A stretch of DNA of 64,000 bases from Oscillibacter valericigenes Sjm18-20 (GTDB taxonomy: Bacteria > Bacillota > Clostridia > Oscillospirales > Oscillospiraceae). Shown piece by piece: positions 34,647 to 44,270 of the stretch; the first letter of the stretch is position 1, and each line of letters starts with the position of its first letter. Under the pieces are notes generated by a model, which was not told where the DNA came from, searched no databases, and saw only the letters and a list, made by a program, of their open reading frames with translations. The DNA lies in assembly GCA_000283575.1 (NCBI GenBank), contig AP012044.1, positions 620,001-684,000 of the forward strand, read 5' to 3'. A program made the translations under genes and the position numbers.

Positions 34647-36413
34647 TCAGCTCTTCGATGCGGACGCCTGCCGGTGGATGTCCATGCCGATTTCAAATAC
34701 CCGATTCCAAGGAAAACGGTAATTTGAAAGTGTCAGCGTGCCGCAATCTGCTTCCGTCCATGGGGATAGACCCACCAGAATTTTCCCGCTTCTGAAATTG
34801 GACAGCACCGGCGCGGCGGAGGTAGCCATGTCCGCTTCCAGAGCCGAGAGAACCAGCCCCCGGTCAATCTCCGGCCTGTAAAAGTTGTCCGGACTGCCGC
34901 CCAGCTCGTCCCGGACATAGACATACAGGTCGTTGCGGATGGTGTTGCGGTAGGCAAAATCCTTGATGACGCTGTCGGATAGAGCCTTGATAAAGGCCGA
35001 GTTGGCCCCATCGTCTTTTCCCGGGGACGGCGTATGGGTCAGCCACGCATACCGCGCAACCCCGTGCGAAATAGCGGTTCCGGTCACGATGGCCATGTCC
35101 AGAAAGCCGGAGTAGGCCAGAAGGGAACCCAGCTCCGCCTGCTCCGCCAGCGCGTCATGGATCACGGTGCCGTAAGCGTTGTTGGATGCGTCAATCAAAA
35201 CGGTGGGTATACGGTTTTCCCTGCTTTCGCCAAGAGCATTGATAAGCGCCCAGGCATAGTCTCCGGTCCGCTCCGGCTCCGCCGGGGCAGTGAGGACCAA
35301 AATCTGAAAGTCCGCGTCCTTCGCTTTGGAGAGCTTTTTAAGATCAAAAAACTCCAGATGCTCGTCCACCAGCGTATCCAGAGGCTGATAGTCATAATCG
35401 CAGGCGGGCTGTGCCTCAAGGCCCCCGATGTATCGTACACTGACCCTTGCCCCATCCCAGCCGCAGTCCTGAAGATACAGCTTGGCGATGGCCTTGAACG
35501 CAAGGTCGTCCACGCCGGAGAGCAGCCAGTCTCCCTGGCGCAGGTTGGCGGCGAGATACCCGATCTCATTTTTTTGGATGCTGTCCTCTGCGGAGGAATC
35601 ATCCACGCCGATCAAAACGTGGAAATTGGCGTAAGCCCCGCCGTCCAACGCACCCAGCAGATGGGCGCTGAGCCGCAGCTTCCGGACTCGCGCCGCCAGA
35701 TAATTTTCTACCGCGCCGTCTGCCAGCGGCTCCGCCGACCGGACCTCCAGCTCCTGGCCGTCCACCCCCAGACGGTAGTCCGCCACGATGTTTTCAACGC
35801 GCAGAGCGTCTCCCTCCAGATGCGGCCGGGCCGCGATGCCGTAGTCCCGCAGGGCGTTGTACTCGTTGAGGCCGAAGCCGCCGTACCCGACCGTAGGGGC
35901 CAGGCGCATGACGCTGTCCAACAGCCAGACCTGATTGTTTGGATCCTTGGAAAGCAGGGACAGGAGACTGTCCAGCAGTTCCGTCTCCGTCAGTACCGAG
36001 CCGTTTGCCAGCGTCACGGAATTCTCTCCCATCATGGCCCGGGAACTGACCAGCCCGCCGGAGAGCAGCTGGTCCAAAGAGAGGATGTACCGGTCGCAGC
36101 CATTTTCCTCCTGAGCGAGGACCCACTCGTACAGCGCGGCCTGATCGCCGGCCTGTGTGCCGTCTGCGTTCAGGGGCTGGCCGTCCAGCTTTGTGGCGTA
36201 CAGATCCAGGTCTGGCATAAGCAGGTCGTAGTCCAGCGATTCCGCCAGATATTCCGCCCGCTCCACATTGTCCGGCCGGTCGTCCAGCGGAACGTAGGCC
36301 AGCTTCTTGGGCCCGTCTGGAAACGTCAGCTTCTGCGTCCCGCAGCCTGCCAGTCCCGCCAGAAGGACGAGGGCCATGGCCGCGGCCAGAAGCATTGAAA
36401 CCGTTCTTTTCAT
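34647..36413 (-). CDS. DUF4127-family lipoprotein
   Basis: 588 residues. A lipoprotein signal (MALVLLAGLAGCG, Cys about 24) is followed by the DUF4127 start LAYVPLDDRPDNVERAEYLA. Other family-like stretches include DRYILSLDQLLSGGLVSSR and IPTVLIDASNNAYGTV. The family has no established function; the conserved Asp/Arg motif VPLDDRP suggests an enzyme. The gene appears monocistronic and its 3' terminator is split by the IS element. Confidence 0.85.
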   Translation of the reverse strand: MKRTVSMLLAAAMALVLLAGLAGCGTQKLTFPDGPKKLAYVPLDDRPDNVERAEYLAESLDYDLLMPDLDLYATKLDGQPLNADGTQAGDQAALYEWVLAQEENGCDRYILSLDQLLSGGLVSSRAMMGENSVTLANGSVLTETELLDSLLSLLSKDPNNQVWLLDSVMRLAPTVGYGGFGLNEYNALRDYGIAARPHLEGDALRVENIVADYRLGVDGQELEVRSAEPLADGAVENYLAARVRKLRLSAHLLGALDGGAYANFHVLIGVDDSSAEDSIQKNEIGYLAANLRQGDWLLSGVDDLAFKAIAKLYLQDCGWDGARVSVRYIGGLEAQPACDYDYQPLDTLVDEHLEFFDLKKLSKAKDADFQILVLTAPAEPERTGDYAWALINALGESRENRIPTVLIDASNNAYGTVIHDALAEQAELGSLLAYSGFLDMAIVTGTAISHGVARYAWLTHTPSPGKDDGANSAFIKALSDSVIKDFAYRNTIRNDLYVYVRDELGGSPDNFYRPEIDRGLVLSALEADMATSAAPVLSNFRSGKILVGLSPWTEADCGTLTLSNYRFPWNRVFEIGMDIHRQASASKS

Positions 36414-36429
36414 ACTGCCTCCAGTTTAC

Positions 36430-36465
36430 AAAAAAGTCCGCATGGCACAGCCTGCGGACTTTTTT
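36430..36465 (-). terminator. Terminator after dnaX-ybaB
   Basis: AAAAAAGTCCGCA and TGCGGACTTTTTT form a long stem with T-tails on both sides, directly past the ybaB stop. Confidence 0.85.
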
Positions 36466-36474
36466 ACGTAGTAT

Positions 36475-36843
36475 TTAAAGGGAAAAACCGCCCAGATCCA
36501 TGCCGCCGGTGGCCTTGTTCAGACTGTTTTCCATGGCGTCTCCGGCCTGGCGCAGAGCCTCGTTGACAGCGGAGACCACCAGATCCTGAAGCATCTCCAC
36601 GTCCTCCGGGTCCACGGCTTCCGGCTTGATGATGACCGCCACGACTTCTTTCTTGCCGTTGACCTTGGCCTCCACCGCGCCGCCGCCCACGCTGGCGGTA
36701 AACTCCTGAACCTCCACCGCGTCCTGCGCGGCGGTCATGGCCGCCTGCATCTCCTGAATCTTCTGCTGCATTTCCTGCTGGCGAGCGGCCCCGGTGGGGC
36801 GCATACTGCCGTTGGTGAATCCATGGCGAGCACTGTAACTCAT
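36475..36843 (-). CDS. ybaB: YbaB/EbfC-family nucleoid-associated protein
   Basis: 122 residues. The helical centre (QQEMQQKIQEMQAAMTAAQD) and the beta core (EFTASVGGGAVEAKVNGKKEVVAV) are the YbaB fold, a DNA-binding dimer. It follows dnaX, the conserved dnaX-ybaB order; recR, often next, is absent. The ATG at 36843 has AGGAG upstream. Confidence 0.93.
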   Translation of the reverse strand: MSYSARHGFTNGSMRPTGAARQQEMQQKIQEMQAAMTAAQDAVEVQEFTASVGGGAVEAKVNGKKEVVAVIIKPEAVDPEDVEMLQDLVVSAVNEALRQAGDAMENSLNKATGGMDLGGFSL

Positions 36844-36955
36844 AATTCCCTGCTCCTTTTCAGATGTATTTTTCCGTCCTGTAATCAAAATAAGCGCGCC
36901 ACCGTCGTCCCGCTGTTTCGAGGCGGCGAGGGCGAAAAACAGTTTAAAGGCGCTT

Positions 36956-38754
36956 TTACTGAATGGTGAAATTGTCCAGCTGGCTTCCCATCTGGATCAG
37001 GTTTTGCAATTTATCCTCCGGTGAGGAGACGGGGCCGCTGCCCACGGTGAGCCGCACCGTCACCAGCCCTCCGGCTTTCAGCGCTCCCAGCTCCTGTAAA
37101 GCGCCCAGAACCCGATCGTTGTCCAGCCGGCCCTTTATAATCTCGTCGGGGGAGTAGACCGTGACGACGCCGTTTTTCAATTCGCCCCTGCATTTATCCA
37201 GAAATGCCCGGTACATGGGTGGCAGCCGCCCCTTGCACTCCTCCGCCAGCGCGTGCCACCAGGCTGCGCCGCCGGTGGCACCGGAGACGCTTCCCGCAGA
37301 AGCGGAGAGTGCCGGGCTTATCGCGGGCGGTGGAGGCGCAGTATCCCGCGCAGCGGACGGAGTCGGTGCCGCTTTTAGAGGTTCCGTTTCCAAATACGAC
37401 TCCCCCGTCTCGGGCGGTTCCTCCGGAAGGGGAGGCCGCTCATCATCAAAGACCGGTTTCTCCGGAAGAGGCGGCTTTTCCTCATCCCAGGGGGGAATGT
37501 CCTTCGGAACGGAAGCCGCCGCCTTTTGAACAGGTGTTTCCGCCGGACAGGAAGGAGCAGCTTTTTTCTCCCGCCGGTCCGGGACGCCGCTGTTCAGCAG
37601 AGCCGGGAGCCGGGCCAGCGTGTCCTCCACCCGCTGAATGCGGACGGTGAGGGCGCTGAGATCGCCGCAGAGCGTTTCGTCGCACAATTTCAGAAGACAC
37701 AGCTCCGCGTCGGTTCGCCGGTTGGAGCTGTAGTAGAGATCGGCGGTGGCCCGCTGTAGGGTGGTCGCCAGATATATAAAAGCCGACTGCCGGGCACGTC
37801 CTTTTCAAGTTTGTCCAGTGTGGCGGCGTCAAATCCGCCGGAGAGCAGCGCTGCGCCCCCCTCCGGGGCGGTCCGGCGCAGCAGCAGATCCCGGGTCAGG
37901 GTGGACAGCTCGTTCAAAACGGCGCCCACGTCCTTGCCACCGGCGTACAGTTGGTTTAAAAGCAGCAGCGCCGCTTTCGCGTCCCGCCGCAAAACGCAGT
38001 CCATCAGCTGGGCGGTCTGGAGATTTCCCGCCAGTCCCAGCACATCCAGCACCGTCTGAGCGTCGATTACGCCGCCCGCCGCCGCGCACTGATCGAGAAG
38101 AGACAGCCCGTCCCGCAGCGCGCCGTCCGCAAGACGGCTCAAAAGCTCCGCGCCGTCGGGCCGCAGGTCGATGGACTCCTGCCGGGCGACGAAGGAGAGG
38201 CGGCGGCTCACGTCCTGGGGCGTGATGCGCTTGAAAGAATACCGCTGGCAGCGGGAGAGAATTGTGGCGGGGACTTTATGGAGCTCCGTGGTCGCCAAGA
38301 TGAACATCAGATGCTCCGGCGGCTCCTCCAGAATCTTCAACAGGGCGTTGAACGCAGGAATCGACAGCATGTGGACCTCGTCCACAATGTAGACACGTTT
38401 TTTCACGTTGGCGGGGGAGTAGATTGCCTCGTCCCGCAACGCCCGGACCTGATCCACGCCGTTGTTGGACGCGGCGTCCAGTTCCAGCACATCCAGAAAC
38501 GTACCATTTTCGATTCCCAGACAGCTGGGACACCGATTGCAGGGGTCGCCGTCCACCGGATGCTCGCAGTTCACCGCCTTGGCGAGAATTTTCGCGCAGG
38601 TGGTCTTGCCGGTGCCGCGGGTGCCAGTAAAGAGGTAGGCATGGGACGTGCGGCCCTCCGCCACCTGGCGCTTTAGCGTCTCGGTGATGTGGGACTGGCC
38701 GATGACATCGGAAAACGTCTTTGGCCGCCACTTGCGGTATAGTGCCTGATACAT
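36956..38754 (-). CDS. dnaX: DNA polymerase III subunit gamma/tau, with a -1 frameshift
   Basis: Clamp-loader ATPase. Frame 1 from the ATG at 38754 gives MYQALYRKWRPKTFSDVIGQ, Walker A TGTRGTGKTT, the zinc cysteines CNRCPSC and IVDEVHMLS. It loses sense after residue about 324 at a CTTTTA (37777-37782) and stops at 37690. The -1 frame then continues with ATTLQRATADLYYSSNRRTD through a tau-like Pro/Glu-rich tail to 36956. The break falls inside the collar domain, so the short product would probably not assemble. This favours a lost T (mutation or sequencing error) over a programmed shift as in E. coli. AAGGAGA precedes the start. Confidence 0.88.
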
Positions 38755-38785
38755 CCCTGCATCTCCTTTCAATAAACAAAACAAG

Positions 38786-38922
38786 TCCTCCGTTTGCAGC
38801 CACGGAACCGGCGTCCTCGCGGCACATGGAACATCCCGCACGATGCTGCTCGGTTCCCCGCCTGACATGGTTAGCGGGCGTCCATTGCGCGAGACCGGCT
38901 CCGCGGCTGCAAGCGGAGGAGT
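38786..38922 (-). ncRNA. ffs: Signal recognition particle RNA (small cytoplasmic RNA)
   Basis: On the minus strand the ends pair over a long interrupted stem (TCCTCCGCTTGCAGCC with GGCTGCAAACGGAGGA). The apex holds the SRP signature GTCAGGCGGGGAACCGAGCAGC (split here as GTCAGG, GGAA and GAGCAGC), which binds Ffh. The position directly upstream of dnaX is the usual one in Firmicutes. The 3' end is followed by TTGTTTTGTTT. Confidence 0.9.
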
Positions 38923-38939
38923 TGATTCAGAACATTCTT

Positions 38940-38968
38940 ATTTTACTATAGATTTTTCAAATTATCAA
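38940..38968 (-). promoter_or_regulatory. Promoter of the SRP RNA
   Basis: TTGATA (38963-38968), 17 bases, TAAAAT (38940-38945) on the minus strand, about 15-20 bases before the RNA 5' end. Confidence 0.8.
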
Positions 38969-39012
38969 CTGGAATCTGCGGGGAACGGCACAAATTTTCC
39001 CGCGCCTGTGTT

Positions 39013-39969
39013 CTACAGCAGCTCCAGCAAAAACCGGGCGGTCTGTTCCATGGCCGCCGCGGCCTTTTTGATCGGGAACATCTGAAACACATGCCACATG
39101 TCCGCCCATACCTCCAGCCGGCACTCCGTACCCGAAGATAGCATGGCGTCCCGCAGCCGCTCGGCGTCGGAATAGAGAATTTCATGGGTGCCCACCTGAA
39201 TGAGGGTGGGCGGAAAACCGGTGAAGTCCCCGAACAGGGGGGAGAGGCTGGGGTCCCGCAGATCCCGGTTCCCGGCATATACGGCCCGGACGCCGTGGAT
39301 ATACTCCGCCGTCAGCATAGGGTCGATCGCCGCCCGCTCCGTGTAAGACGGACCGGAGGTGGTCATATCCGTCCAGGGGGACATCAGGATCAGCGCCGCG
39401 GGCAGCATCCGCCCTGCGGCTTTCAGCCGGTGGCAAAGCACCAGCGCCAGATTGCCCCCCGCGCTGTCCCCGGCCAGAACCACGTCCCGCGCCCCGTATC
39501 CCAGCTGCATCAGATAGTTCCAGGCCCGCAGCCCGTCCTCCACCGCCGCCGGATAGGGGTGTTCCGGGGCCAGGCGGTACTCAAAGGTCAATACATCGTA
39601 GCCGATGGCCTTTGTCAGCTTGGAGGACAGGACCTTGGAGTATCCCAGATTTCCGCTGGTGTATCCGCCGCCGTGGCAGTACAGTACGGCGCGCCTGCGC
39701 CGGTGGGGCCGCCGCAGGCGCATCCACGCCGCAGGCATTCCGGCAAGGTCGAAGGGTTCCCAGCTCATGTCCGTCATGTCTGCGGTGAGGTTGCCCAAAA
39801 GCTCCTGGTTCCGGCGCTGCTTTTCAAGCTCCTCCAAGGTCTGCGCCTCCGGCGCCCCGGCGCTGTGAAGAGCCTTCAGCACCCGCATGGCGGGGGCGAG
39901 ACGGCGGGTCTCGGCGAATTTGCGCTGCTGGGAAAGAGCGCCCTTCAGCACTTTGTGGGACTGATCCAT
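39013..39969 (-). CDS. Alpha/beta hydrolase, HSL family
   Basis: 318 residues. The oxyanion motif HGGGYTSGN (about residue 99), the nucleophile GDSAGGNLALV (about 167) and a late WHVFQMFP with the catalytic His (about 290) place it with hormone-sensitive-lipase-like esterases. It probably hydrolyses short or medium acyl esters. It is divergent from the acyltransferase and DUF6320 genes, which are often its neighbours. Confidence 0.88.
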   Translation of the reverse strand: MDQSHKVLKGALSQQRKFAETRRLAPAMRVLKALHSAGAPEAQTLEELEKQRRNQELLGNLTADMTDMSWEPFDLAGMPAAWMRLRRPHRRRRAVLYCHGGGYTSGNLGYSKVLSSKLTKAIGYDVLTFEYRLAPEHPYPAAVEDGLRAWNYLMQLGYGARDVVLAGDSAGGNLALVLCHRLKAAGRMLPAALILMSPWTDMTTSGPSYTERAAIDPMLTAEYIHGVRAVYAGNRDLRDPSLSPLFGDFTGFPPTLIQVGTHEILYSDAERLRDAMLSSGTECRLEVWADMWHVFQMFPIKKAAAAMEQTARFLLELL

Positions 39970-40195
39970 GGCGGCCTCCTTATAAGGTTTTACGGACGTT
40001 TGTACTCTAGTGGAACAAAAGCAAAATATTGTTTCACAAATTTTCCCGCGGTATGTTTGCTCTGCTCAGTGGACATTATGATAGCATAGTTTTTTTAAAA
40101 TGACTACTTTTTTTGAATGATCGGCCTCGGAGTAATTTTGCGCCGTGGGGAGAGGGAGAGCGCCGTTCCCCCCGGGCGGCGCGCCGAACCCGGCC

Positions 40196-40224
40196 TTGCG
40201 GCGGGCATCCGATCATGATACAAT
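40196..40224 (+). promoter_or_regulatory. Promoter of the acyltransferase-DUF6320 operon
   Basis: TTGCGG (40196-40201), 17 bases, TACAAT (40219-40224). The 39970-40345 gap also holds an AT-rich stretch and a GC-rich block (about 40138-40200); no gene is seen in it. Confidence 0.7.
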
Positions 40225-40345
40225 GACATAAAACGGCTGTTATACTTGGTTTATGCTATGTTTTCACAGTCAAAGCGGAAACTATGCCGTACTCCGTGTG
40301 TTTCGCGGACATGACATACGACCAGAAAAGAAGGGAAGCGCCGCC

Positions 40346-41638
40346 GTGGCAAAAAAGAAGCAGTGGTACAAGCTGGACAACGCGGGCGTGCTCTACTCCG
40401 CTCTCCAGCGGGAGGAGTATTCCGCGGTCTACCGCTTCTCCGCCATGATGACGGAGATAGTGGCCCCCGCCGCCCTGCAAAATGCGGTTGACGCCGTGAT
40501 GCCCCGGTTTCCCGGCTTTGCCATGCGCATCCGCCGGGGCCTGTTCTGGTACTATTTTGAGCCCAACACCGCCCCGGGGCCCTTTTTGAAGCCAGATGTG
40601 GCCGACCCCTGCCAGCCCGTTCGGTTCCACGAGAACGGGGGGTGGCTGGTCCGATTTTACTACTATCAAAACCGCATCTCCTTCGAGGCGTTCCACGCTC
40701 TGGCGGACGGTGTGGGGGCGCTGACGTTTTTCCGGACTCTGCTGGCGGAATATCTGCGCCAGACCGGCGTGGCCGTCCCGACGGGGGAGGGGGTGATGGA
40801 CCTGAGCGAGCCGCCCCGGCGGGAGGAGTTGGAGGACGCCTATGTCCGTTACGCCGGCCCCGCCGCCCGGAGACTGCCGCTGGTGAAGCGCGCCTATTCC
40901 AACCGGGGGCAGGCGGAGCCGTTTTATACGTTTCATGTCACCATGGGATTTGTGCCGGTGGATAAGCTTCGGGAAAAAGCCCATAGCTATCAGGTGTCGG
41001 TCACGGAGTATCTGGCGGCGGCGCTTTTGTGGGTGCTGGCGGAGAAGCAACGGCGGGAGAACTATCACCGAATGCGGCCTGTGATGCTGGCAGTTCCCGT
41101 GAACCTGCGGCCCTGGTTTCCGTCGGAGACCCTGCGTAATTTTCTTGTCACTGTCCAGCCCGGCTTCGACCCGGCGCTGGGGAAATACAGCTTTGGGGAA
41201 GTGGCGGCGCAGGTGCGGCACTACATGAAGCTGCACACCGCGCCCCAGGAGATGCAGGCGCAGATCACCCGCAACGTCCGATACCAGTCCAACCCGGTGC
41301 TGCAATTGATTCCACAGGTGCTAAAAAATCCCATTGTGGCCCACAACTACCGGACCCGGGGCGTGCGCCCCTTCTCCGCCACGTTTACAAACCCCGGCGC
41401 GTTCACTGTGCCGGAGGCCATGCGGCCCCATATCCGGCACATGGAGGTGGTGCTGGGTCAGGCCACCGTTCCCCGTCCCCACGTGGCCTCCATCAGCTAC
41501 GGCAATATTATGGAGATCACCGTGGCGGGGACTCAGGTGGACGCGGACACGGAGCGGGAGCTCTTTCGTTTTCTGGTGCAGGAGGGACTTCCTGTCCGCG
41601 TTGAGAGCAACCGGACCGGCACCAAAAGGAGGGTATAG
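40346..41638 (+). CDS. Condensation-domain-like acyltransferase (alcohol acetyltransferase type)
   Basis: 430 residues of the CoA-dependent acyltransferase/condensation superfamily. The catalytic HxxxDG appears as FHALADGVGAL (His about 130). The second structural motif is NLRPWFPSETLRNF (about 252). Such proteins make esters or lipid conjugates; members next to DUF6320 genes are uncharacterised. The GTG at 40346 with AAGGGAAG upstream is preferred; a longer frame to 40253 lies in the leader. Confidence 0.78.
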   Translation: MAKKKQWYKLDNAGVLYSALQREEYSAVYRFSAMMTEIVAPAALQNAVDAVMPRFPGFAMRIRRGLFWYYFEPNTAPGPFLKPDVADPCQPVRFHENGGWLVRFYYYQNRISFEAFHALADGVGALTFFRTLLAEYLRQTGVAVPTGEGVMDLSEPPRREELEDAYVRYAGPAARRLPLVKRAYSNRGQAEPFYTFHVTMGFVPVDKLREKAHSYQVSVTEYLAAALLWVLAEKQRRENYHRMRPVMLAVPVNLRPWFPSETLRNFLVTVQPGFDPALGKYSFGEVAAQVRHYMKLHTAPQEMQAQITRNVRYQSNPVLQLIPQVLKNPIVAHNYRTRGVRPFSATFTNPGAFTVPEAMRPHIRHMEVVLGQATVPRPHVASISYGNIMEITVAGTQVDADTERELFRFLVQEGLPVRVESNRTGTKRRV

Positions 41639-41641
41639 AGA

Positions 41642-42346
41642 ATGCCTTATTGCGTACACTGCGGCGTGGAGCTGGACCCCGCCGTGAAGACCTGCCCTCT
41701 GTGCGGTACGGCGGTGAACGACCCCGCCGCCCGTCCGCCGGAGGACCGGCCGCCTTTTTTCCCCACCCGTCGAGCGGAGGTGGCTCCGGTGCCGCGAAAG
41801 GCGGTGTCACTGCTCATCACGTCCATGCTGGCGTCGGTGAGCGTGTGCTGCGCCCTTTTGAACCTGGTGCTGAAGCCCCAGTATCAGTGGTATCTGTTTG
41901 TAGTGGGTGCGGCGGCGATGCTATGGGTTTGGTTTGTTCTGCCGCTGTTGGTCAACCGCTGGGTGCCCGTATGGGTGCGGCTCACCGTCGACGTGGGCGC
42001 GGTGGCGGTGTATGTGGCCCTGATTGCTCTAGCGATGGACGGATGGGGTTGGTTTCGCGGCCTCGCGGTGCCGATACTGGCGCTGGCTGCCGTGGTGGTC
42101 TGCGCCCTGGGCTGGCTTCTCAGACGGGGGCACTCCATGCTGACCACCGTGACGCTGAGCCTTGCTGCCGTGGGTGTGTTCTGTGCGGGGATAGAGGCCT
42201 GCGGCGATCTGTATTTTTACGGCGCGTGGTCGCCGGGCTGGTCCCTGATTATGCTGGCCAGCTGCGTAGGCCTTTGCATTCCGCTGCTGGTGGTGCGGCG
42301 AGTACCTTCGCTTCGGGAAGAGGTTCGGAGAAGGTTCCATTTCTAA
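41642..42346 (+). CDS. Zinc-ribbon and DUF6320 membrane protein
   Basis: 234 residues. An N-terminal zinc ribbon (YCVHCGVELDPAVKTCPLCG) is followed by about six membrane segments (residues about 55-220) as in DUF6320. It starts three bases after the acyltransferase stop, so the two are translationally coupled. The role is unknown; a membrane partner for the acyltransferase is plausible. Confidence 0.8.
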   Translation: MPYCVHCGVELDPAVKTCPLCGTAVNDPAARPPEDRPPFFPTRRAEVAPVPRKAVSLLITSMLASVSVCCALLNLVLKPQYQWYLFVVGAAAMLWVWFVLPLLVNRWVPVWVRLTVDVGAVAVYVALIALAMDGWGWFRGLAVPILALAAVVVCALGWLLRRGHSMLTTVTLSLAAVGVFCAGIEACGDLYFYGAWSPGWSLIMLASCVGLCIPLLVVRRVPSLREEVRRRFHF

Positions 42347-42514
42347 GACCGCGCCATGCCCGCCGGCATCAGGCGAAGAAGTCTTGCGTCTGCTGAGAGC
42401 TTCTTAATGGAGGTGCTGGCAGAAATCCCACGGAACTTATTTGATAATGACCACACGATTCAGAGTACGGGATTACAAGAACAATCGGCTTTTTCAAACG
42501 GCCCTTGTCCGGAA

Positions 42515-42568
42515 AAGCACAGGGAGTACCCAAAGATGCGAAAGTGTCTTTGGGTACTCCCTGTGCTT
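42515..42568. repeat. Perfect 22-base inverted repeat
   Basis: Arms 42515-42536 and 42547-42568 (AAGCACAGGGAGTACCCAAA and its complement, extended) match without error around a 10-base loop. It is much longer than a usual terminator stem and lacks a T-run. It could be a small mobile remnant, a terminator or a structured RNA. Confidence 0.7.
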
Positions 42569-42598
42569 GATGTTATATTACCCGGTGGGTGATTTGAA

Positions 42599-42638
42599 CT
42601 TGCGGCAATCTTACTATGGCAGCTGTGATTGCCGCAAG
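42599..42638. repeat. 12-base inverted repeat
   Basis: CTTGCGGCAATC (42599-42610) and GATTGCCGCAAG (42627-42638) are perfect complements with a 16-base loop. Function is unknown; it is the middle of three hairpins in the 42347-42701 gap. Confidence 0.6.
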
Positions 42639-42648
42639 CGAAGAAATA

Positions 42649-42680
42649 CCGCATCCCCGCCCACGGCAGCGGGGATGCGG
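42649..42680 (-). terminator. Terminator hairpin after the APC permease gene
   Basis: CCGCATCCCCGC and GCGGGGATGCGG pair perfectly around an 8-base loop. On the minus strand it follows the permease stop by 22 bases and is followed by TATTTCTT. Confidence 0.7.
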
Positions 42681-42701
42681 CGCCGGGACAAAGCGGCGGA
42701 T

Positions 42702-44189
42702 TTACAGGAAATAGCTCACGATGAACAGCATGAATGACACGGCGAACACCGCGATGGCGGCGGTTTTCCAGCGCTTGAATTGCCTGTCCAGAGCCAGCTT
42801 TTCCTCGGCCGTGGGACTTGCGCTCTGTAGTGTGAGCAGTTCCACATCGATGGCCTCCTGTGGAATGGGACGCTTGCGGACAAAAGCGAAGTAATAGAGG
42901 ATACAGATTGCATCAAAGCCCAGATTGAAGGGCAAGGCGTTCATATCCAGGGCCAGAACCGCCAAAACAGCGTATGCCACAATGCTGAACCATGCGCCGA
43001 AGGTGCCGAAGGGGACCTTGAAGGGGCGTTCCAGATCGGGCTCCTTTTTTTGCAGCATCAGATAGGAGATGTAACCGATGATATAGCATGTCATCTGACA
43101 AAATGCGCACATGGCGGCCAGAATGGCGATGGAGCCGGTGGAGATAAGAAGTACGCCCAATATGCCCACCGTCAGGATAGAGATGTAAGGAGTGTTGTAC
43201 TTGGGATGCAGCCGGCCGAAAGCCTTGGGCATATTACCGTCGTTGGCCATGACGTACATATAGCGGGCGGGGCCGGTTACGCAGGGGTTCATGGTGGAGA
43301 AGTCACCGCCGAACGTGATGCCCAGACACAGAATGATTACCGGTATGCCAATAATTCCGGCGGTGCTCATGCAGAAAGCGAAGGGGGCGTTGGCGGTGGC
43401 CAGGCCGCTGAGGGATTCAGCTGGGGTCAATCCCACCAGGAACCACTGAAACAGGGCGTTCACCCCGAACACGATGAAAGGAGAGATGCACAGGGCTCGG
43501 GGAAGCGTAATCTTGGGGAACTTTACCTCGGCGCCCATGCCCACCACGGTTTCGAATCCCGCAAAGCACCACCAGACCATCAGCACGACGGTAGCAAAGG
43601 CGGTCGCACTGCTGGGAATGCCCGCGATGGGAGAGGTGAATCTGGTGAAGTCCATCTTGTTGAATACGCTGATGAACCAGACAATGGAAGCGCCCCAGAA
43701 GAAATACATGGAGCAGTTCTGCCACTTTCCGGCGAATTCGATGCCGAAATAGTTCACCGCCACAAAGATAATGAACAGCGCGCTGGCTGTGATCCGGGGG
43801 TCAACATTCCAGGGAATGCCCACCGCGCTCATCAGGATCGCCCAGTAGTTGGCGAAAGCCAGCGCCTCCGCGCCGCCGATGCCGATTTGGGCCACGGTAT
43901 AGTTCCAGCTGCAAAACACGGCCACGGGATAGTTGATGGCGCGCTTTGCATAGGCGTAGGTGCCTCCGGCCAGAGGCAGCGCCGCGCTCAGCTCACCATA
44001 GATGGCGGCGGGCCACAACACCAGCAGGAACGCGATGACGGTTGCAATGATGATGGAACTGCCCATAATACCGACCTGAGAGGAACCAGTGGTGAACAGA
44101 CCGACGCCGATGACCGCGCCGGCTGTGATCGTGACGCACTCCGGCAGGCCCAGCGCGCGCGTCAGGACTTTGTTTGTGCTTTCTTTCAT
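42702..44189 (-). CDS. APC-superfamily amino acid/amine permease
   Basis: 495 residues and about 12 membrane segments. The TM1 glycine motif (ITAGAVIGVGLFTTG), ALPLAGGTYAYAKRA in TM2-3 and CFAGFETVVGMGAEVKFP in TM6 are APC hallmarks. It imports an amino acid or amine. It is divergent from an AraC regulator gene that neighbours a kinase gene, so the substrate is probably shared with that locus. Confidence 0.88.
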   Translation of the reverse strand: MKESTNKVLTRALGLPECVTITAGAVIGVGLFTTGSSQVGIMGSSIIIATVIAFLLVLWPAAIYGELSAALPLAGGTYAYAKRAINYPVAVFCSWNYTVAQIGIGGAEALAFANYWAILMSAVGIPWNVDPRITASALFIIFVAVNYFGIEFAGKWQNCSMYFFWGASIVWFISVFNKMDFTRFTSPIAGIPSSATAFATVVLMVWWCFAGFETVVGMGAEVKFPKITLPRALCISPFIVFGVNALFQWFLVGLTPAESLSGLATANAPFAFCMSTAGIIGIPVIILCLGITFGGDFSTMNPCVTGPARYMYVMANDGNMPKAFGRLHPKYNTPYISILTVGILGVLLISTGSIAILAAMCAFCQMTCYIIGYISYLMLQKKEPDLERPFKVPFGTFGAWFSIVAYAVLAVLALDMNALPFNLGFDAICILYYFAFVRKRPIPQEAIDVELLTLQSASPTAEEKLALDRQFKRWKTAAIAVFAVSFMLFIVSYFL

Positions 44190-44270
44190 TGCCTTTCATC
44201 CTCCTTACTCTTACCCTCTCCTCCCCCTCTATTACCTGATAATAATGAATGGGGGGTAAGATAAAACATA

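Noticed and set aside
37690..38868. Programmed dnaX frameshift producing a gamma subunit
   Set aside because: The stop falls too early in the collar domain and the slippage sequence is weak. A plain one-base loss explains the data better, although it is kept as a finding.
42570..42640. tRNA-like T-arm (GTTCAAATCACCC on the minus strand)
   Set aside because: The flanking bases do not pair into a T-stem and no acceptor or anticodon arm is found nearby.
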